DNA of 64,000 nucleotides from Paroedura picta (GCF_049243985.1 NC_135371.1:5109501-5173500); one strand, 5' to 3'. Positions 12,601 through 25,300 are shown, numbered from the stretch's first letter. Program-made: numbers and translations. Notes: generated by a model from the sequence alone, not told the origin.

Positions 12601-14893
12601 AGATATCGGGGGGGGGGGGGAATACACAGACTAGATGGCCTGTATGGCCCCTTCCAACTCTGTGATTTTGTGAAGAATCCCTGGAAACAACATTGAAGTT
12701 TTAATTAGAAAAGATCCCTTCTGTGTACTTAGAATCAATCCAAATTACATTGATATACAAACTTCTTCTTCACAAAATATCTTTTGCTCCAAAGGGTTCT
12801 TCCAAAGACTGTCCCTTCCTGTAGAGAGAGTTTCACTTTGTCTCCGTGCTGCTTTCTAAGTAAAAAAAGTATGTTCCAAAATCTTGCAAAATCATCTACA
12901 GAGGGATGCAGATGGAACACCAGAGGACCTGAATCTTCTCTCACATCCCTTTCAACTCTACAGAAAGTTAGTTTTGATCTATACCAGAAACATTTTGATG
13001 TCTACCCATGTTTCTTCCGAGACACTGCCCGATCCTTCATTCCTACCTCAGGGATTTTGTAGGTGCTCAAGACTGTTGAAATGTAATTGGAGATGACAGA
13101 ATGAGATGATTCGAGAACAGCCAAGAGATTATTCTGTCTGCCACATTTGTAGTTTGGAACAGTCTTCTGGGCAGAGTGTAGCATGTCTATCAAAGCCACA
13201 TAACTCAGACTGGTATGCACAGTGTTCTCATAGCTGGTGTAGCCCAGAGTGAAATTTTTCGGTAAGAGCCTGGGATTCTGGTTGACCTCTTGAATGGCTA
13301 AAGAGAAGGCAAGGAGGTGCCATTGCAATGTTAATTGCCTGCCAAAAAACACATATAAATATCACGTAAAAGTGGGTCTTGCTGAGGCCTTACCTGGCAT
13401 ATTCTGATGGTTTGCAGTGATGATCACAATAACTGAGTTAATAGGTGGCAGCCAGGAAAGAGAATATGTATGAGCACAGTTGAAGCTGTCGTTTAGTGAA
13501 GCAGACCTCTGCCCCATCAAAGTCAGGACTGTCTACAAATATTGAGAAGCCGATTCTGCAAGGGGACAACTCCCCGACATACCACTCATCCGGAGAAACT
13601 CCTCTCTCCACATGACTTCGACCCCGGCCAAGAGCTTCCCCGCCACCAGCCTGACTCAGTTATGGGAAAGTTGTAGAACAGGGAAATGCATATATCTCCA
13701 GCTTTCCCGTAGGGAGCCAGGGCTCCAATGGGGCCTCTGCCAACGCATGGCTGGGTGTCAGAAGACAGTCAGGAATCATGATGGGCCTTTGAGATGCACT
13801 ACCATCCAGCACACTTGTGTGCCTGCAGTGCTTCTGGCCACATGGGGAAAAGGGCAGCGTGTGGTGGAAGGAAACTCTGAACCACGTCCTCCCAGTGGAA
13901 ACGCCGGTATGCAGCCCGATGTTATGCCCTCGGTGCAGAATTCGCCACAGTGGTTCTCCAGGATCCCAGGTCGAAGTCTTTCATGTCATAGGCTGCCTGG
14001 TCCTTTATAACTGAAGATGCCAGGGATTGAACCTGGGCCCTTCTGCATGCAAACCAGAGGCTCCTCGACTAAGCCACAGTCCCTGCCTGTCCTGGTACAT
14101 GGATGGTATATTTTCCAGTACCCTTAGGGGCAGTATCCCAGTGCTGGGGTACCTGTCGAAATGCAGTATCTATACTGTAATCTTACTATAATCATTGCAG
14201 CTGTGATTTGTTTAAAGTTAGGTACACCAGGGCTGCCCGGCTATTCAAAGGGGGGTTGAAATTTCACCTGAAAGATCTTCTCTCAAATAACAACTGGAAA
14301 TCTGACCTTACCCTTTGAAGAAATGCAAGTCCCCCTGATTCGAACAGAAGGGATGGAACTTCCATCCTCCCCCCACTCATTCTGCGAGGACACTCATCAG
14401 ATCCTCGTTTTCGCTCGAAGGAATAAAGCTTAGAAATCACCTTGCTGGGGCTCTTGGCTAGCTGTTTATTTTAGTGTTCAAAGACCTATGAGAATTCGGT
14501 GCTATCACCAAAGCCATGACTTCATTGCCACTTGGAGAGTCTGAAGTAAGATGCTTCTCCTCCAGACTCTTGGCAGTGGAAACAGTCAAATCTGCTCCTT
14601 TCTTAGATGCAGGAGACAGAAGTAAATGGCACCCTGAAATTTGGTAATAAGACACACATTTGAACGTTTCCCCAAGGACTGACTTACCGCTTATATTTTA
14701 CAAAAGGAGGCTCCCTGAAGGTTGGCCATGGAATTTCCTTAACCACAAAAGTGGCAAGGCCGGCTATGAGGTGGTCTCCTCTCCGGAAGAAATTCAAGGG
14801 TTCAGGCTCATGCCTGGTCCCAGTGAATGGGCATTTGGCACTCACCACCCTGCAGGCTGGAAGAAGCATCAAGAGAAGCCGAAGCAAGACCAT
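3634..14893 (-). CDS. Vomeronasal type-2 receptor, copy A (type I), six exons, 865 aa
   Basis: Family C GPCR of the V2R group, expected in the plasma membrane of vomeronasal sensory neurons. Coding exons by splice signals: 14688-14893, 13047-13338, 8272-9105, 6670-6897, 6321-6447, 3634-4544. Lengths sum to 2598 nt and the phases join. Exon 1 starts [16 protein letters not shown], a signal peptide. Exons 2-4 form the venus-flytrap domain (about residues 25-520), with an NFT glycosylation site. Exon 5 is the cysteine-rich NCD3G piece ([11 protein letters not shown]). Exon 6 holds CPEDQYPN, seven membrane helices (about 597-835), FNEAK and the family signature LPKCY. The first ATG follows a conserved upstream block. 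Intron 2 carries a CR1 LINE on the opposite strand. The gene body is type I, but the end of exon 6 and the 3' flank look type II. The V2R call is firm; the ligand is unknown. Confidence 0.93.
4967..5065. mobile_element. Shortened foldback MITE in intron 5 of copy A
   Basis: Same element as at 55897 in copy E, but most of the right arm is lost, leaving the two tips and one long arm. The loss is specific to A. Confidence 0.72.
5086..5483. mobile_element. Possible solo LTR fossil, intron 5 of copy A
   Basis: Segment running TG to CA with a TATA-like GTATATAG and a polyadenylation-like AATAAAG at LTR-like spacing. No internal retroviral region is visible. The family is unknown. Shared with copy E. 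Confidence 0.35.
5700..5757. repeat. 10-bp tandem repeat in intron 5 of copy A
   Basis: About six units of GCATTGTAGG and variants. Copy E has a single unit at the same place. Confidence 0.8.
5868..6146 (+). repeat. tRNA-derived SINE in intron 5 of copy A
   Basis: Head GTGTAATGGTTAGGAGTGTG with GGGTTCAATTC as B box and a CTTCTTCTT tail. Shared with E (56790) and, in degraded form, C (34592). Confidence 0.75.
6222..6300 (+). repeat. CR1 3' tip in intron 5 of copy A
   Basis: GGTTGGACTAGATGGCCTGT, CCTTCCAACTCTATGATTCT: a very short 3' CR1 end just before exon 5. The same insertion is in E at 57140-57230. Confidence 0.75.
7007..7036 (-). pseudogene. U2 snRNA 5' fragment, intron 3 of copy A
   Basis: Minus strand reads the first 30 nt of U2 snRNA (ATCGCTTCTYGGCCTTTTGG, then CTAAGATCAA) with one change from canonical, then a non-U2 TTGTCTGTGTTTGTGTGTG tract. 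Imperfect repeats of GCAGCTTTATA flank it, as in a retroposed copy. The paralog B lacks it. Confidence 0.8.
7930..8120 (+). repeat. CR1-type 3' end fragment near exon 3 of copy A
   Basis: CR1 3' UTR style text (GGTGTGCTCCCCCTCACTGG, GGCTGGACAG, GGGACTAGATAG). Paralogous remnants lie at 25615-25830 (B), 47115-47305 (D) and 58855-59050 (E); C keeps only a stub near 35558-35625. It predates the duplication of the whole array. Confidence 0.65.
9393..12675 (+). mobile_element. CR1 LINE, 5'-truncated, in intron 2 of copy A
   Basis: Non-LTR retrotransposon inserted after GGTCAAG; the empty site is intact in copy C. It begins inside ORF1 and shows the SGNH-type esterase domain (VIGDSLLRG near 9558-9584, then HVGTN). 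ORF2 starts near 10181 (MGNKKEELK) with an endonuclease ([32 protein letters not shown]; to about 10867). Reverse transcriptase runs at about 11490-12481 ([18 protein letters not shown], then FEDDTKLGG where FADD is usual). Several frame breaks make it dead. The 3' end is the CR1 style: CTAGATGGCC followed by ATTCTGTG-like repeats. Copy E carries the same insertion. Confidence 0.9.
13462..14097 (-). repeat. tRNA-Ala-headed SINE in intron 1 of copy A, interrupted
   Basis: Read on minus, the head is like tRNA-Ala(TGC): CTTAGT, TTTGCATGCA and GGTTCAATCCCTGG, followed by a SINE body. A nested 395-bp element splits it. B, C and D carry the same SINE at 28548, 37630 and 49731. Confidence 0.75.
13550..13945. 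mobile_element. Element nested inside a SINE, intron 1 of copy A
   Basis: About 395 bp splitting the tRNA-Ala-type SINE. Tips CGATTCTGCA and TGCAGAATTCG are inverted and recall those of the element at 44565. B and D carry the SINE without this insert. Confidence 0.55.
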
Positions 14894-15080
14894 TCTTGCC
14901 TCTGTGCACCTTTCCCCCTTCCCAGAGCTGGCTGTCTGAGACTGACAGGACTTGCCCCTGGTAAGACAATGGCTGCTGTCACTGGAGCCGACCTTCTCTG
15001 ACTGAAAGGGATCACAAGCCTCACACTGCCATAGTGTCCCCTCCTGCCAGACAACCCTTGAACATACCGGGAGAAAAGTC

Positions 15081-15235
15081 TTTTATGCCCCAGACTTTCC
15101 TTCCTCTTGCAAGACATTACATTACCCTGCTGTTTCTCATGTTTACATTACTACTTTCAGAGTGAACCTTCGAGAAATCCCTTGAGCTTTGCTGGTCTAC
15201 AGAATAAATCACCATGATATGGATAATTATAAGGG
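15081..15235 (-). promoter_or_regulatory. Candidate V2R promoter block upstream of copy A
   Basis: On the minus strand the TATA-like CATAAAAGACTTTTCTCCC lies about 190 bp before the copy A start codon (ttttatg on plus at 15081-15087). About 140 bp further out is an AT-rich segment (15209-15235) containing ATAATTAT. Both recur at similar spacing before B, C and D. Core-promoter use is inferred. Confidence 0.5.
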
Positions 15236-17461
15236 AAAGAATCTGCCCTGGCCTGGACTCTGTGTTTGACCACCTGTGCAGAGAGGGAGAAAACATGTTT
15301 CCAAGAAGAGGCAATTGAGTTAGGCCTAACTTTCAGGGCCAAACAACCTTCAGAAGAGGTCACCACGGAAGAAGCTCTGACCAGGGGAATGGGAGGCTGG
15401 GTTAAGACCCAGGGGATCGTTTGCTTTTCCACTGGGTGCCACAACAACCACACCAGGCAACAGTAGGAGCTTAGTGCTGCTGGGGAAAGAAGGACCCTTT
15501 TAGCCACAAGGTCCCACCAGGGATGGCCGGTTGCCACCTTGAGAAGCAGTTCAGGCAGATCCGAAGTCCAGTGAGACTTAAGCACAAACTGTTCCTTAAG
15601 TGTTCCTTAAAGTCATGATGATCACGCTTTCTTCCTACAACCCACTGAATAGTTTCACTGTAGGTGGGGGAGGAGTCAGGCCTAGAAGGGCCAGCTCTTC
15701 CCTATGCGCACAGGCCTGTTCCAGCATGGCAGTCGATGGCGCCCACAGTGTAAAAGGGAAGAAGGAAGCTATCCCGTTCCCTTGCAGCAGGGCATCAGAG
15801 GCCCTAAACTGAACAAGGCCCAAGAATGGGACGGGCCGATGGTAACATCATCCTTAAGCAGGGATTAGCCCCACTGCCATGTGAGCACCAACCCAGCCTA
15901 TTCCCCTATGGCGGAACCGGCCGCCTGTTTGCCAGATGCCAAGTCTGTGGGCCCTGTTCCAGCCCTCCACCCCTTCCCTGAGTCAGGCCCATCTCTTCTG
16001 GTCTGTCAGTCACTGACTGCAATACTTCTTCCCGAGGGACACTGAGACCCCCTCGGCTGGGTTCTTGTGTCAAAACCATCAATCTTCGGGTCCCCCTGGA
16101 GAGTTGGCAACCACCCAGTAGGGGAGACTAGGTGGTCCAGAGCACCAGCCACTTGGTTATAGGCAAAACTCAAGTTTATTGAACTATTTACACTAAGACT
16201 GATAAATTTATACTCCCTCCAGCACACCAAATGGAATCAAGCTGAAGCACTTATACACCCTCTGGGCAAAAACTTAAATAGATGATTAAACACAGTCTTC
16301 TTTCCCTACACTCCCTACTGAATACAGGGAGAGGCTCCTGTGGACACTTGCCTGCCAGGATCACTGCCCACCTTCTTGGTGCCTGCTTCTCCGGTGGCCA
16401 GGCCAGGCCCTGCCCCTCAACCTGGGGCAAGCAGGGCTTTCTCTCTGGAGAGCAGATCTGCCCCCTTCTCCGTTGGAGATCCTGGAGAGACTGCCCCCTC
16501 CCAGGAGGTCTGAAACCTAAATACTCAGAAGCTCCTCCTGGTGGAGACTGGCTTCTCCATTCCCATCGGGGCATGTGAGTTGGCAACCACCCAGTTTTGC
16601 CTGGTTTTCTCCATTCCCATGTGACCCTCTCCCTTCCCTGAATGTCCTGGGAAGTGTAGGCAATTACGGCCTTTCCACCCCCTAGCAGCCATTTTAACAT
16701 ACAGTCCCAGGGTAGCCAATTTAGGGCATCAACCCCCCCCCCTCCAGGCCTCATTTTGCCGCCAACCCCCCCCCCCCATACTAATTTTGTCAGAAGGAAG
16801 AGTCAGCCACAGAAGATCCTGAGAGGCATGGCACATCCTTCTGAGTCCACTAGAGGGAGATAGAGTGTTAGGATATTCCTTATAAGGAAGAAAAGGCGCA
16901 ATTTCCCCAGAAGGATTGGAAGCCTGAAGCTGCAGGGAGAAGCTGTCTCCTCTCAGAAGCTCTCCTATGTTGGAAAACTATTAAGATTTTAGGTAGGAAA
17001 GGTTATTACACTAATTACTGGAAGGGGGGACTGTGTTTATATCAATTGTCTGTCATTCAGGATTTTGATTGTTGTGGGGATTATTAGAAATGAATCTTAT
17101 ATGCAATTTCCCCACAAGGATTGGAGGTCTGAAGCTGCAGGGAGAAGCCCTCTCCCCTGGGAAGCACTCCTTGGTATGAAAACTATTAATATTTTAAGTA
17201 AGGCATCCTGCCTTCCATCTGAATGAAATGATACCAGACACTTCTGTGAAGGACAGATCTTCCAAGACAGCACAGCTGCAAGTTGGTGCTTCTTTAAATG
17301 ACTGCCTGGACCCTGGTCTGCCCAAATGCAACAAGCCTGAATTGTTAACCCTTGTTTGCTGTTAGATGTGTTGAATATTGTTCCAAAGATGATATCTGTT
17401 GAAGTTGGGTTATAGCTATTTACATAAAAGCTAGTGTCACAAGGTGAGAATAAAACCGTCA

Positions 17462-17748
17462 TGGAGTGCCAGATTGAGGTAATGGTTAGGAGTGCGGACT
17501 TCTAATGTGGCGGGCTGGGTTCCATTGTGCGCTCCCCCACATGCAGCCAGCTGGGTGACCTTGGGCTCGCCACGGCACTGATAAAACTGTTCTGACCGGG
17601 CAGTGATATCAGGCTCTCTCGCCTCACCTACCTCTCAGTGTGTCTGTTGTGGGGAGAGGAAAGGGAAGGCGACTGTAAGCCGCTTTGAGCCTCCTTTGGG
17701 TAGAGAAATGCGGCATATAAGAACCAACTCTTTGTCTTCTTCTCCATA
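17462..17748 (+). repeat. tRNA-derived SINE, copy in the A-B intergenic block
   Basis: Duplicate of the SINE at 1396 within the repeated 3' flank; same head, body and tail. Confidence 0.75.
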
Positions 17749-17984
17749 GATGTGAAGTCTCTCCCTTCTTCAATTAAAAAATAATATTTTTGACGTTGTT
17801 TAAACTGAATAGGTTACATGAACTTTATAGTTCACTCATGCGCAGAACTAACGGAAACACATGACATATCACAGAACCAGAAACAATTATTCTGTAAAAA
17901 CCCATCCTACCTTCAGAGCCCGAGAAATCATATCCTCAAATGCAATACTACAAATGGCTAAGGATGTCAAGTGAGTTTCTCTTA

Positions 17985-18215
17985 ACTGCCCCCTACAGGC
18001 GATCCTGTAGGTAAGCAGGGCACAAGCCATGAAGCCATGTAAAGATTTAAAGGTCAAAACTAGTAGGCCAGCATCGAGTGAGTTACAGAAGTCTAATCTA
18101 GAAGTGCATGGATCACAGATTCCATAAGTCTTCATGAGCAGACGAAAATATGGCCCTCACCCAAACAGGGAGGCGGTGGCATCCTCAGCTGAGCCTTCAA
18201 GGTATGGTGGTCTGA
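17985..18215 (-). mobile_element. Remnant of the same L2/CR1-clade LINE, 3' of copy B
   Basis: Shares the ends of the 1985-2505 fragment (TFKSLHGF and SRLDFCNSLDAGLL) but lacks the middle. Confidence 0.65.
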
Positions 18216-19328
18216 CCAAGGACGGCGTTGTTAGCCGTTTGTGTCTGATACCATTCACACATTCAAATGTTTGGTGCAACTTTCTTTAATATTCAATCAT
18301 TCTCCAGTCGATTGTCCACAAACTTAAACCATAACTTGAATGATCCTTGCCTGGGATACAAAGTCAGAGGGCTGATTCTCTGTCATTCATTGATTCGTTC
18401 GTTCGTCCGTTTGTTCATTCATTACATTAATGTGCCGCCCTCCCCTGAGGTTCAGAGTGGTTCACATGGAATGGAAAAGAACAATACATCAAATTCATTT
18501 TTTGCGCCAAATAGAAATACAGCAAAGGTAACAACAACGACAACAACAATAGAGAATATCAGTTTTACAGGAGAAAAAGCAAACAGGTCTAGGGTTCAGT
18601 TCAGGGACATGGATTCCTGGGAGCGAGCTTCAGGGGCCAGCGGGTATTGCTGATTCCAGTCAAAATCAAACAAATGTCTGCCAGAAGAGTTCGTTAGAAG
18701 ATTAAATAACAATTTCAGTAATGTCATTACCGTACAGGAGTCTAGAGTTTAGGAGAATGTACTGCTTTGAAATAGACAAAGAGACTCTTAATTTCAAACA
18801 TGCTGGTCCTAAAAGGGATGCATTGGAGACATAAAATCAGTGGTAGTGGTAGTGAGTGACAGTGGTAGTGCAGTGGTAGTGCAGTGAGTCACAATTAGAT
18901 GCCACTGCCCTTTCCTGCCATTGGTTGACCGAGCTCCATCAAAAGGTTACCATCTCTTCATGTTCATTGCTTTGAGGAATGTGAGCGGGTGGGAAAGTCT
19001 TAATAGAGCTGTTCTAAATAAAGAAATCAATGAGACAGCAGGTAATCTTCCACAAATGTCCCCTCATCCAACACACAAACTCATACAAGACAAGATGTTC
19101 TATAATATTGAAAAAGGATACAGGAACACAAATCAACTGGGAAACAGGGTGAGCTCAAAACCAGTATTATGGTAAATAGCTGTTGTCTTAGCTATAATGG
19201 AAACGTCATGATTTGTGACTCTCAAGCTGGATGTGAAGAAAATTTCCTTCAGTATAATGGCAGAGAGTTAAATTGTAAGTCCATTTCACAGACAACACGG
19301 GTTTAAAGTGAAATATAGCTCCAGAGAA

Positions 19329-22300
19329 TCAACTTCCATCTTGACCTTTCATCCTGAGATGGTCCTTGATATTCAGACCAGACCTCATTACAATGATGTA
19401 ACATTTTGGGAGGAAGATGCAGCCCAGTAGCCCAGCACTGGAGGCCAAGATGGAGAAGACCTGCACAGCGACCATGTATTTCCCCTTGGTGCTCAGGTAG
19501 GTGGGCACAAAGGACACCCAAACACTGCAGAAGACCAGCATGCTGAAGGTGATCAGTTTGGCTTCGTTGAAGGCCCCAGGAAGCTTCCTGGCCAGGAAGG
19601 CCACTGTGAATGAGATGGCAGCCAGGAAGCCCATGTAGCCCAAGGCACCATAAAACATGGCCACAGACCCTTCATTGCACTGCAATATGATCTGTCCATG
19701 CTGGGAGTGCATGTCAAACTCTGGGAAAGGGGGAGAGATGCCCAGCCAGAGGGCACAGAAGCCAATTTGAATAGTGGAACAAGAAAGGACAATGGACTTT
19801 GCCAGACTCTTCCCCACCCATTTCCTCATCCTGTTCCCTGGCTGAGTGGCCATGAAGGCCACCACCACAGTGATCGTTTTAGCCAACACAGAGGAGACAG
19901 CAACTGAGAAGATGGTGCAGAAGGCTGTTTGTCGGAGAAGGCAGGTCACCCTCCTTGGCTGGCCAATGAATAGAAGGCAGGACAGGAAGGAAAGCAGGAG
20001 TGAGATGAGAAGAATGAAGGTGAGGTCTCGGTTGTTGGCTTTCACTATTGGCGTGTCTATATTTCTCATGAAGATTCTTAGAATGAGAAGTGTGGCTATG
20101 GAGAAGAAGAGGACCAAAACCATAAAGGTAACCCCCAAAGTCTCCTGAAAAGAAAGGAAAGTCACCTCTTTGGGAATGCACTGAGTGTGTTCTGGGTTGG
20201 GATACTGATCTTCTGGGCATTTGGTGCAACGGTTTGCATCTGGAAGAGAAAAGACAGAGTGTAGCATCATATTTACCTAATTCGTATCCACCACAATGTG
20301 GACTCCTCTGCATCCCACAGAGCCCACAGAGTGAGAATTGTTTTTTAAATGTTCTTTTATAGTACTGTTTGTTCTGTCTTTGGGCTTTGTTGTTACTGGT
20401 GTGGAGTGTCACTAAGAGTACCTGAAGGTTGACCAGTGAGTCAACCCTATGTCACTCACCCAATCAGCATCATCAGTTAGGATGGCCAAAAGAGTTCAAA
20501 AGTCACCAAAATCAAAAATAGGACTGCATGAAAGCACCAATTATGCAGAAGAACAGCAGATGGTCATGGGAGATGGAAAACATTGCAAGGCAGCATTGCT
20601 GGTTCAACCTGGATATACAAGGAGTTCCTGGGGTATCAAAACATATGGGAGAGCTGCTGCAAACCCCTGTTGCATTGACAGAGCTCAGCTTTAATATAGG
20701 GCTGAGTGTTCTAGTAGAAACAAATAGCTGAAATTATGCCAAGGAGAAACCATGACTTGGCGATTGTGTGTGGAGGTTCCCTTTCACGGAGAATTACATG
20801 GAAATCTCCCACTAGACCAACCCAGTAAAAGCACAAGTGGCTCAAAATCATCTACCCCTTGAGGGACATCAACGGGTTGCAGGATTCAAGGGGTTTGCAG
20901 ATTATTTGGGGGACACATAGCAATGCTTACAGTTGTATCTGCAAAGACCACAAAGAAGTTTGATTTGTCTGACAGAATTGACCCTGCAAATGAAAGACCA
21001 CCATTTATGGTGTTGCACCAATAACCATGAACACCACTAAAAGCATCAAAAGCTGGTGGAGCTGAACTTCTCTTCACACTCACCAGCAGATACCCAGAAA
21101 CCTCTCCCCAGGAGGCCTTCCCTTTGAAAACTGGAAAATAATGTTTAGTCCATGAAGTTCTACAACAATGCTGAGAAAATAACAAACTGATTCTCTGGCA
21201 GGACACGTGCCTCACTGTCATCTACAACCAGCGGCACCCCTCAATAGTCTCGGCTTGAGCCAAAGCCATCTTTGTCTTAGCTTCAGAATGGCAGCCTCTG
21301 CCTTACCCAGGGGCCTCCTGACTCAAATTGTTCTCTCCTCCTAACTCCCACCCCACTCCACTCCACTGTATTGCTGGTCAAGGGGACCATCATGTTTGCC
21401 TACGATCTCCTAGGCAAACTTCTTTGTCTTGCATATCACTCATCCTTGGCTACTCTGTGAGGGGAAATCTCATCCCCAAATACTAGCTGCTAGACCGATT
21501 CTTAGACCCATTAACACCTTTGTGTAAGCCCATCAATGGCCATCTGCGGACTTGGCCAGGGCATTGCCCAACATCCTGACAAATGGAAAATTCCATCTTG
21601 TGCTCACCTAAGGCCACCTCACAGCCCCATCCTCAAAACACTATATAAACCGTGGCTTCACACAGCCACTCTGAGTGCCTTCCAACTCGGGTCCCATTGA
21701 AACGTCCCTTCACGCTGGCTCGTGTTGGTTTCCTCTGACGCTCTGCTCTCAAGGAAAGGTAAATATACTGAACCTTCTTTTCCACCCTGATTTATTCTCT
21801 ATACGACTGCTTGCTAGGAATGTTAGTTATATTTATGCTTCTATTATATTCTTTCTAATAAAGTCTATTTTTAGTATTTTACAATTTGCCAATCTGTATG
21901 CCTTGAGTTCCTAAGGGTGTAATTTGCCTCGAAAACACAGGCATTCAATCCTTAACGCTAAGTTATGCCACCTTTTGATGCTCAGCTGCTTTCCCAAGGT
22001 TTAATACATGTGTTTTAGGGCATGTTTAATCGCAGGTCGGCTAACCGCTCCATAGCCAGGAGGATGCCCTTTTTCTTCTCCCACCTTCCTTTTTTTTTCA
22101 CCCACCTTTTCACCCACCTTCCTGAGAGGATATGGTTCCTTCCCCACACAGAGAACAGTCAAAGCAGCAAATGGGCTTCCCTTCCAGGGCCACCTTCACA
22201 TATCCAGGGAGGCAGCTTTTGGTACACCTGGAATCAGGCATCCTCTGCAGACAAAGACAAGGAGTGTTATCCAGGGAAGGGAGAACTGGTTCACTAGGGA

Positions 22301-25300
22301 ATGGCATTTTTCTAAGATTTATATAATGCTGAAATGATTAAAATGGACCTTCCACACGCTTATTGCTGGCCACTCTGATAATTATTGTCTAAACCAGTGG
22401 TTCTCAACCTTTTCTTCACCGTGACCCCAACTTCGGCACCGAAGCCCGGCGGGGACCCAGACGGAGGAGCTGCTAGCTAGCGCTACGGAGGTGCTTCCGC
22501 CGATCCCCCCAGGCAAGGCCACGGATGACCCTCCACAGGAGGTGACTGGGGGGGCAAGGGCCCTGCCTGGGGGAGGAGGCTGCTGCTGTCGCTGCCATGG
22601 CCACATTGCTCACTGTCCCACTCCGGGCCAGGCTTCGACGCATGTCTTGCTCCCTTAGCTCTCCGCTTCTCTCCTTTCTCCCTTCTAACCATGGGGGGTT
22701 CTGTGGCGACCCTGCTGAAGAGCACATGGGGCTCACCGGACGGAGTCGGGCGGAATGGGGTAACTTTGGACCCGTGGGGAGAGGGGGTCCTTTCTTGAAA
22801 GCTCTGAAAGAGCAGAGTGAAGCATTTCGGCACATTCCTCAGCAGGCACCTGTGCGACCCTCTGGGCAGACTGGGCAGCTGCAGATGGAGCCAGTGGGGC
22901 GCTGGAAATGTGTGTGCAGAAACATGTGCACAACAATTGAGGCAGCTTGGAGACAACCATTGCTATCGCTCCGCTACCTCCGCCCTCCTCCGCCGCCACA
23001 CGCCTCCACATGCTGCTGCTTTCCGCCATGGCGGCGGGCAAAGTGGCGACCCCGGGGAAGGAACCAGGCGACCCCAAATGTGGTCCCGACCCCAAGGTTG
23101 AGAACCAGTGGTCTAAACCGAAAGGCTCAGAAGACTCTCAGGGAAGGTTCATGGATGATACTAAATAGATGTTTAGACCTTACACAACCAGTCTCCCCAC
23201 CTGCTTGTACCAGGGGGGCCACACAGTAGCAGCCTGATCCAGGGTCAGCTTCATCTCCTCCGAGGCCTGTCTTTCGATACTCCCAACTTTGATGCTCCGG
23301 ACGGAAAAGTTGCGCAAGATGATCATGTTCACAATGTCCAAGTTGGCTTTCAGGTCTCCATTCTCACCCAAATCCATTCCACCCACAGAAGAGTTTTGAA
23401 ACTCGTAGCGTCTCAGGAAAGGATGAAGCTAGAATCAAAGGGAGAATAACAGTGTTTAGAAGACAGGGGAATCTTTTACAAACTCGTTGCAGCTTTGCTT
23501 TTTTTTTTTCTTACTCGTCAGTTTGAAACATTTGGAGCTTTATAGTAAGCTTTCCTCTACATCAGCACCCGGGAAGATGGCTAATAGAATCTGAACAGGG
23601 TTTGCCAGTTGTACAGATCTGTTGAATAAATAGGGGGGAAGGCCAGGGCCCTAATGTGAGTGCGGTGCAGCCTCCCAATCTATTTTCCACTGGAGATGTG
23701 ATGGAGATGTGATGTAGCTTTTTGTACTATGCCAGCTGCAATTGAGTAGATATTAGTATTTAGGAGGAGTGCCTAATCTGTATGCATAACCATTCTCCCT
23801 TCTTGGTTAAATGCTTCCTGCGTGTAATCTTGCTTTATGAGAAATACAATAAATAAGTATGAACAAAAGATGATTCACTGGAGCACGATTATCCCACCTA
23901 ACAACGAGTGAGGCATGTTAGGCTCAGAGGGAATAAGCAGCCGAAGGTACCGTGGCAGACTGAGGACCCAAATCAGCATCTCCCCAATCCCAGGTGAACC
24001 CGCAAACCACTCAACTGGCCCTCCATGAAATTTTCCGCAGATAGGCTTCACCCGCACATCTAGAGGGATGTCCCTGCCCATTGTGGGTCACCGTTTATGT
24101 TGGTTAATACAAGAAATGCACAGCCAAAGATCCTAGACCAACTGAGCATAAATGCGTTTCTGAAATTAGTTACTTTTGAGTAAGAGCCTCTTGTGGCGCA
24201 GAGTGGTAAGGCAGCCGTCTGACAGCTTTGCCCATGAGGCTTGGAGTTCGATCCCAGCAGCCGGCTCAAGGTCGACTCAGCCTTCCATCCTTCCGAGGTC
24301 GGTAAAATGAGTACCCAGCTTGCTGGGGGGTAAACGGTCATGACTGGGGAAGGCACTGGCAAACCACCCCGTATTGAGTCTGCCATGAAAACGCTGGAGG
24401 GCATCACCCCAAGGGTCAGACATGACTCGGTGCTTGCACAGGGGATACCTTTACCTTTACCTTACTTTTGAGTTTCCTGCATGTAAAGTGGGTTGAACTA
24501 GATGATCCTGAAGAAGAAGAAGAAGAAGAAGTGTTGGTTCTTATATGCCACTTTTTCTTCCCAAAGGAATCTCAAATTGGCTTAAATTCACCTTCCCTTT
24601 CCTCTCCCCACCACAGACTCCCAGTGAGAAGGGGATGCTGAGGGAACTGTGATATTACTTCTCAGTCAGAACAGCATTATCAGTGCTGAGTTGAGCCCAA
24701 GGTCACCAAACTGGTTACATGTGGAATCAAACATGGCTTTCCAAATTAGAAGTCCACACTCCTAACCACGACACCAAGCTGGCTCTCTGGAGATCCCTTC
24801 CAGCTCTGTGATTCCATCATTATGATTACGATTATTTAATTTGTGTGCCATTGTCTTCATATGGATTCGGGTTGGTACATAGCAATAAGACCACATACAG
24901 AGTCAAGTACAATAACATAATAACAATACAACGAAATATGGTACTAAAGCACAGTGGTGTAGTGCGGGAGAACAGTGGCTTCTAACCCGGCAAACCTGGT
25001 TTGATTTTCACCCCTCCACATGCAGCCAGCTGGGCGACCCTGAGACAGTCACAGAAGTTCTTCTCACAATTGAATAACATCAGGGCTCTCAGTGCCCCAA
25101 CTGCCTCACATGGTGCCTGTTGTGGGGAGAGGGAGGGAAGGCGATTGTAGCCTGCTTTGAGACTCCTTCTGGGAGAGAAAAGCATGGTATAAAAACCAAG
25201 TCTTCTTCATCTTCTCAAAGCTCTCGGTGATGAAAAATTCTGCATGTTTTAAAAACATCAGATTTCTTAACCTAAGATCCAGGCCCTGTTTCTCCTTTGG

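Larger units (their letters stand above)
14894..19328. other. Intergenic region between copies A and B
   Basis: Apart from the promoter block near 15081-15235, the region from 15690 on repeats the window's first 3.6 kb (unclassified block, SINE, LINE remnant, AT-rich 3' flank). The only open frames are short and repeat-derived. Confidence 0.6.

Noticed and set aside
22597-23229. 210-residue frame in intron 4 of copy B
   Set aside because: It lies within the GC-rich non-autonomous hAT element and resembles no known protein.
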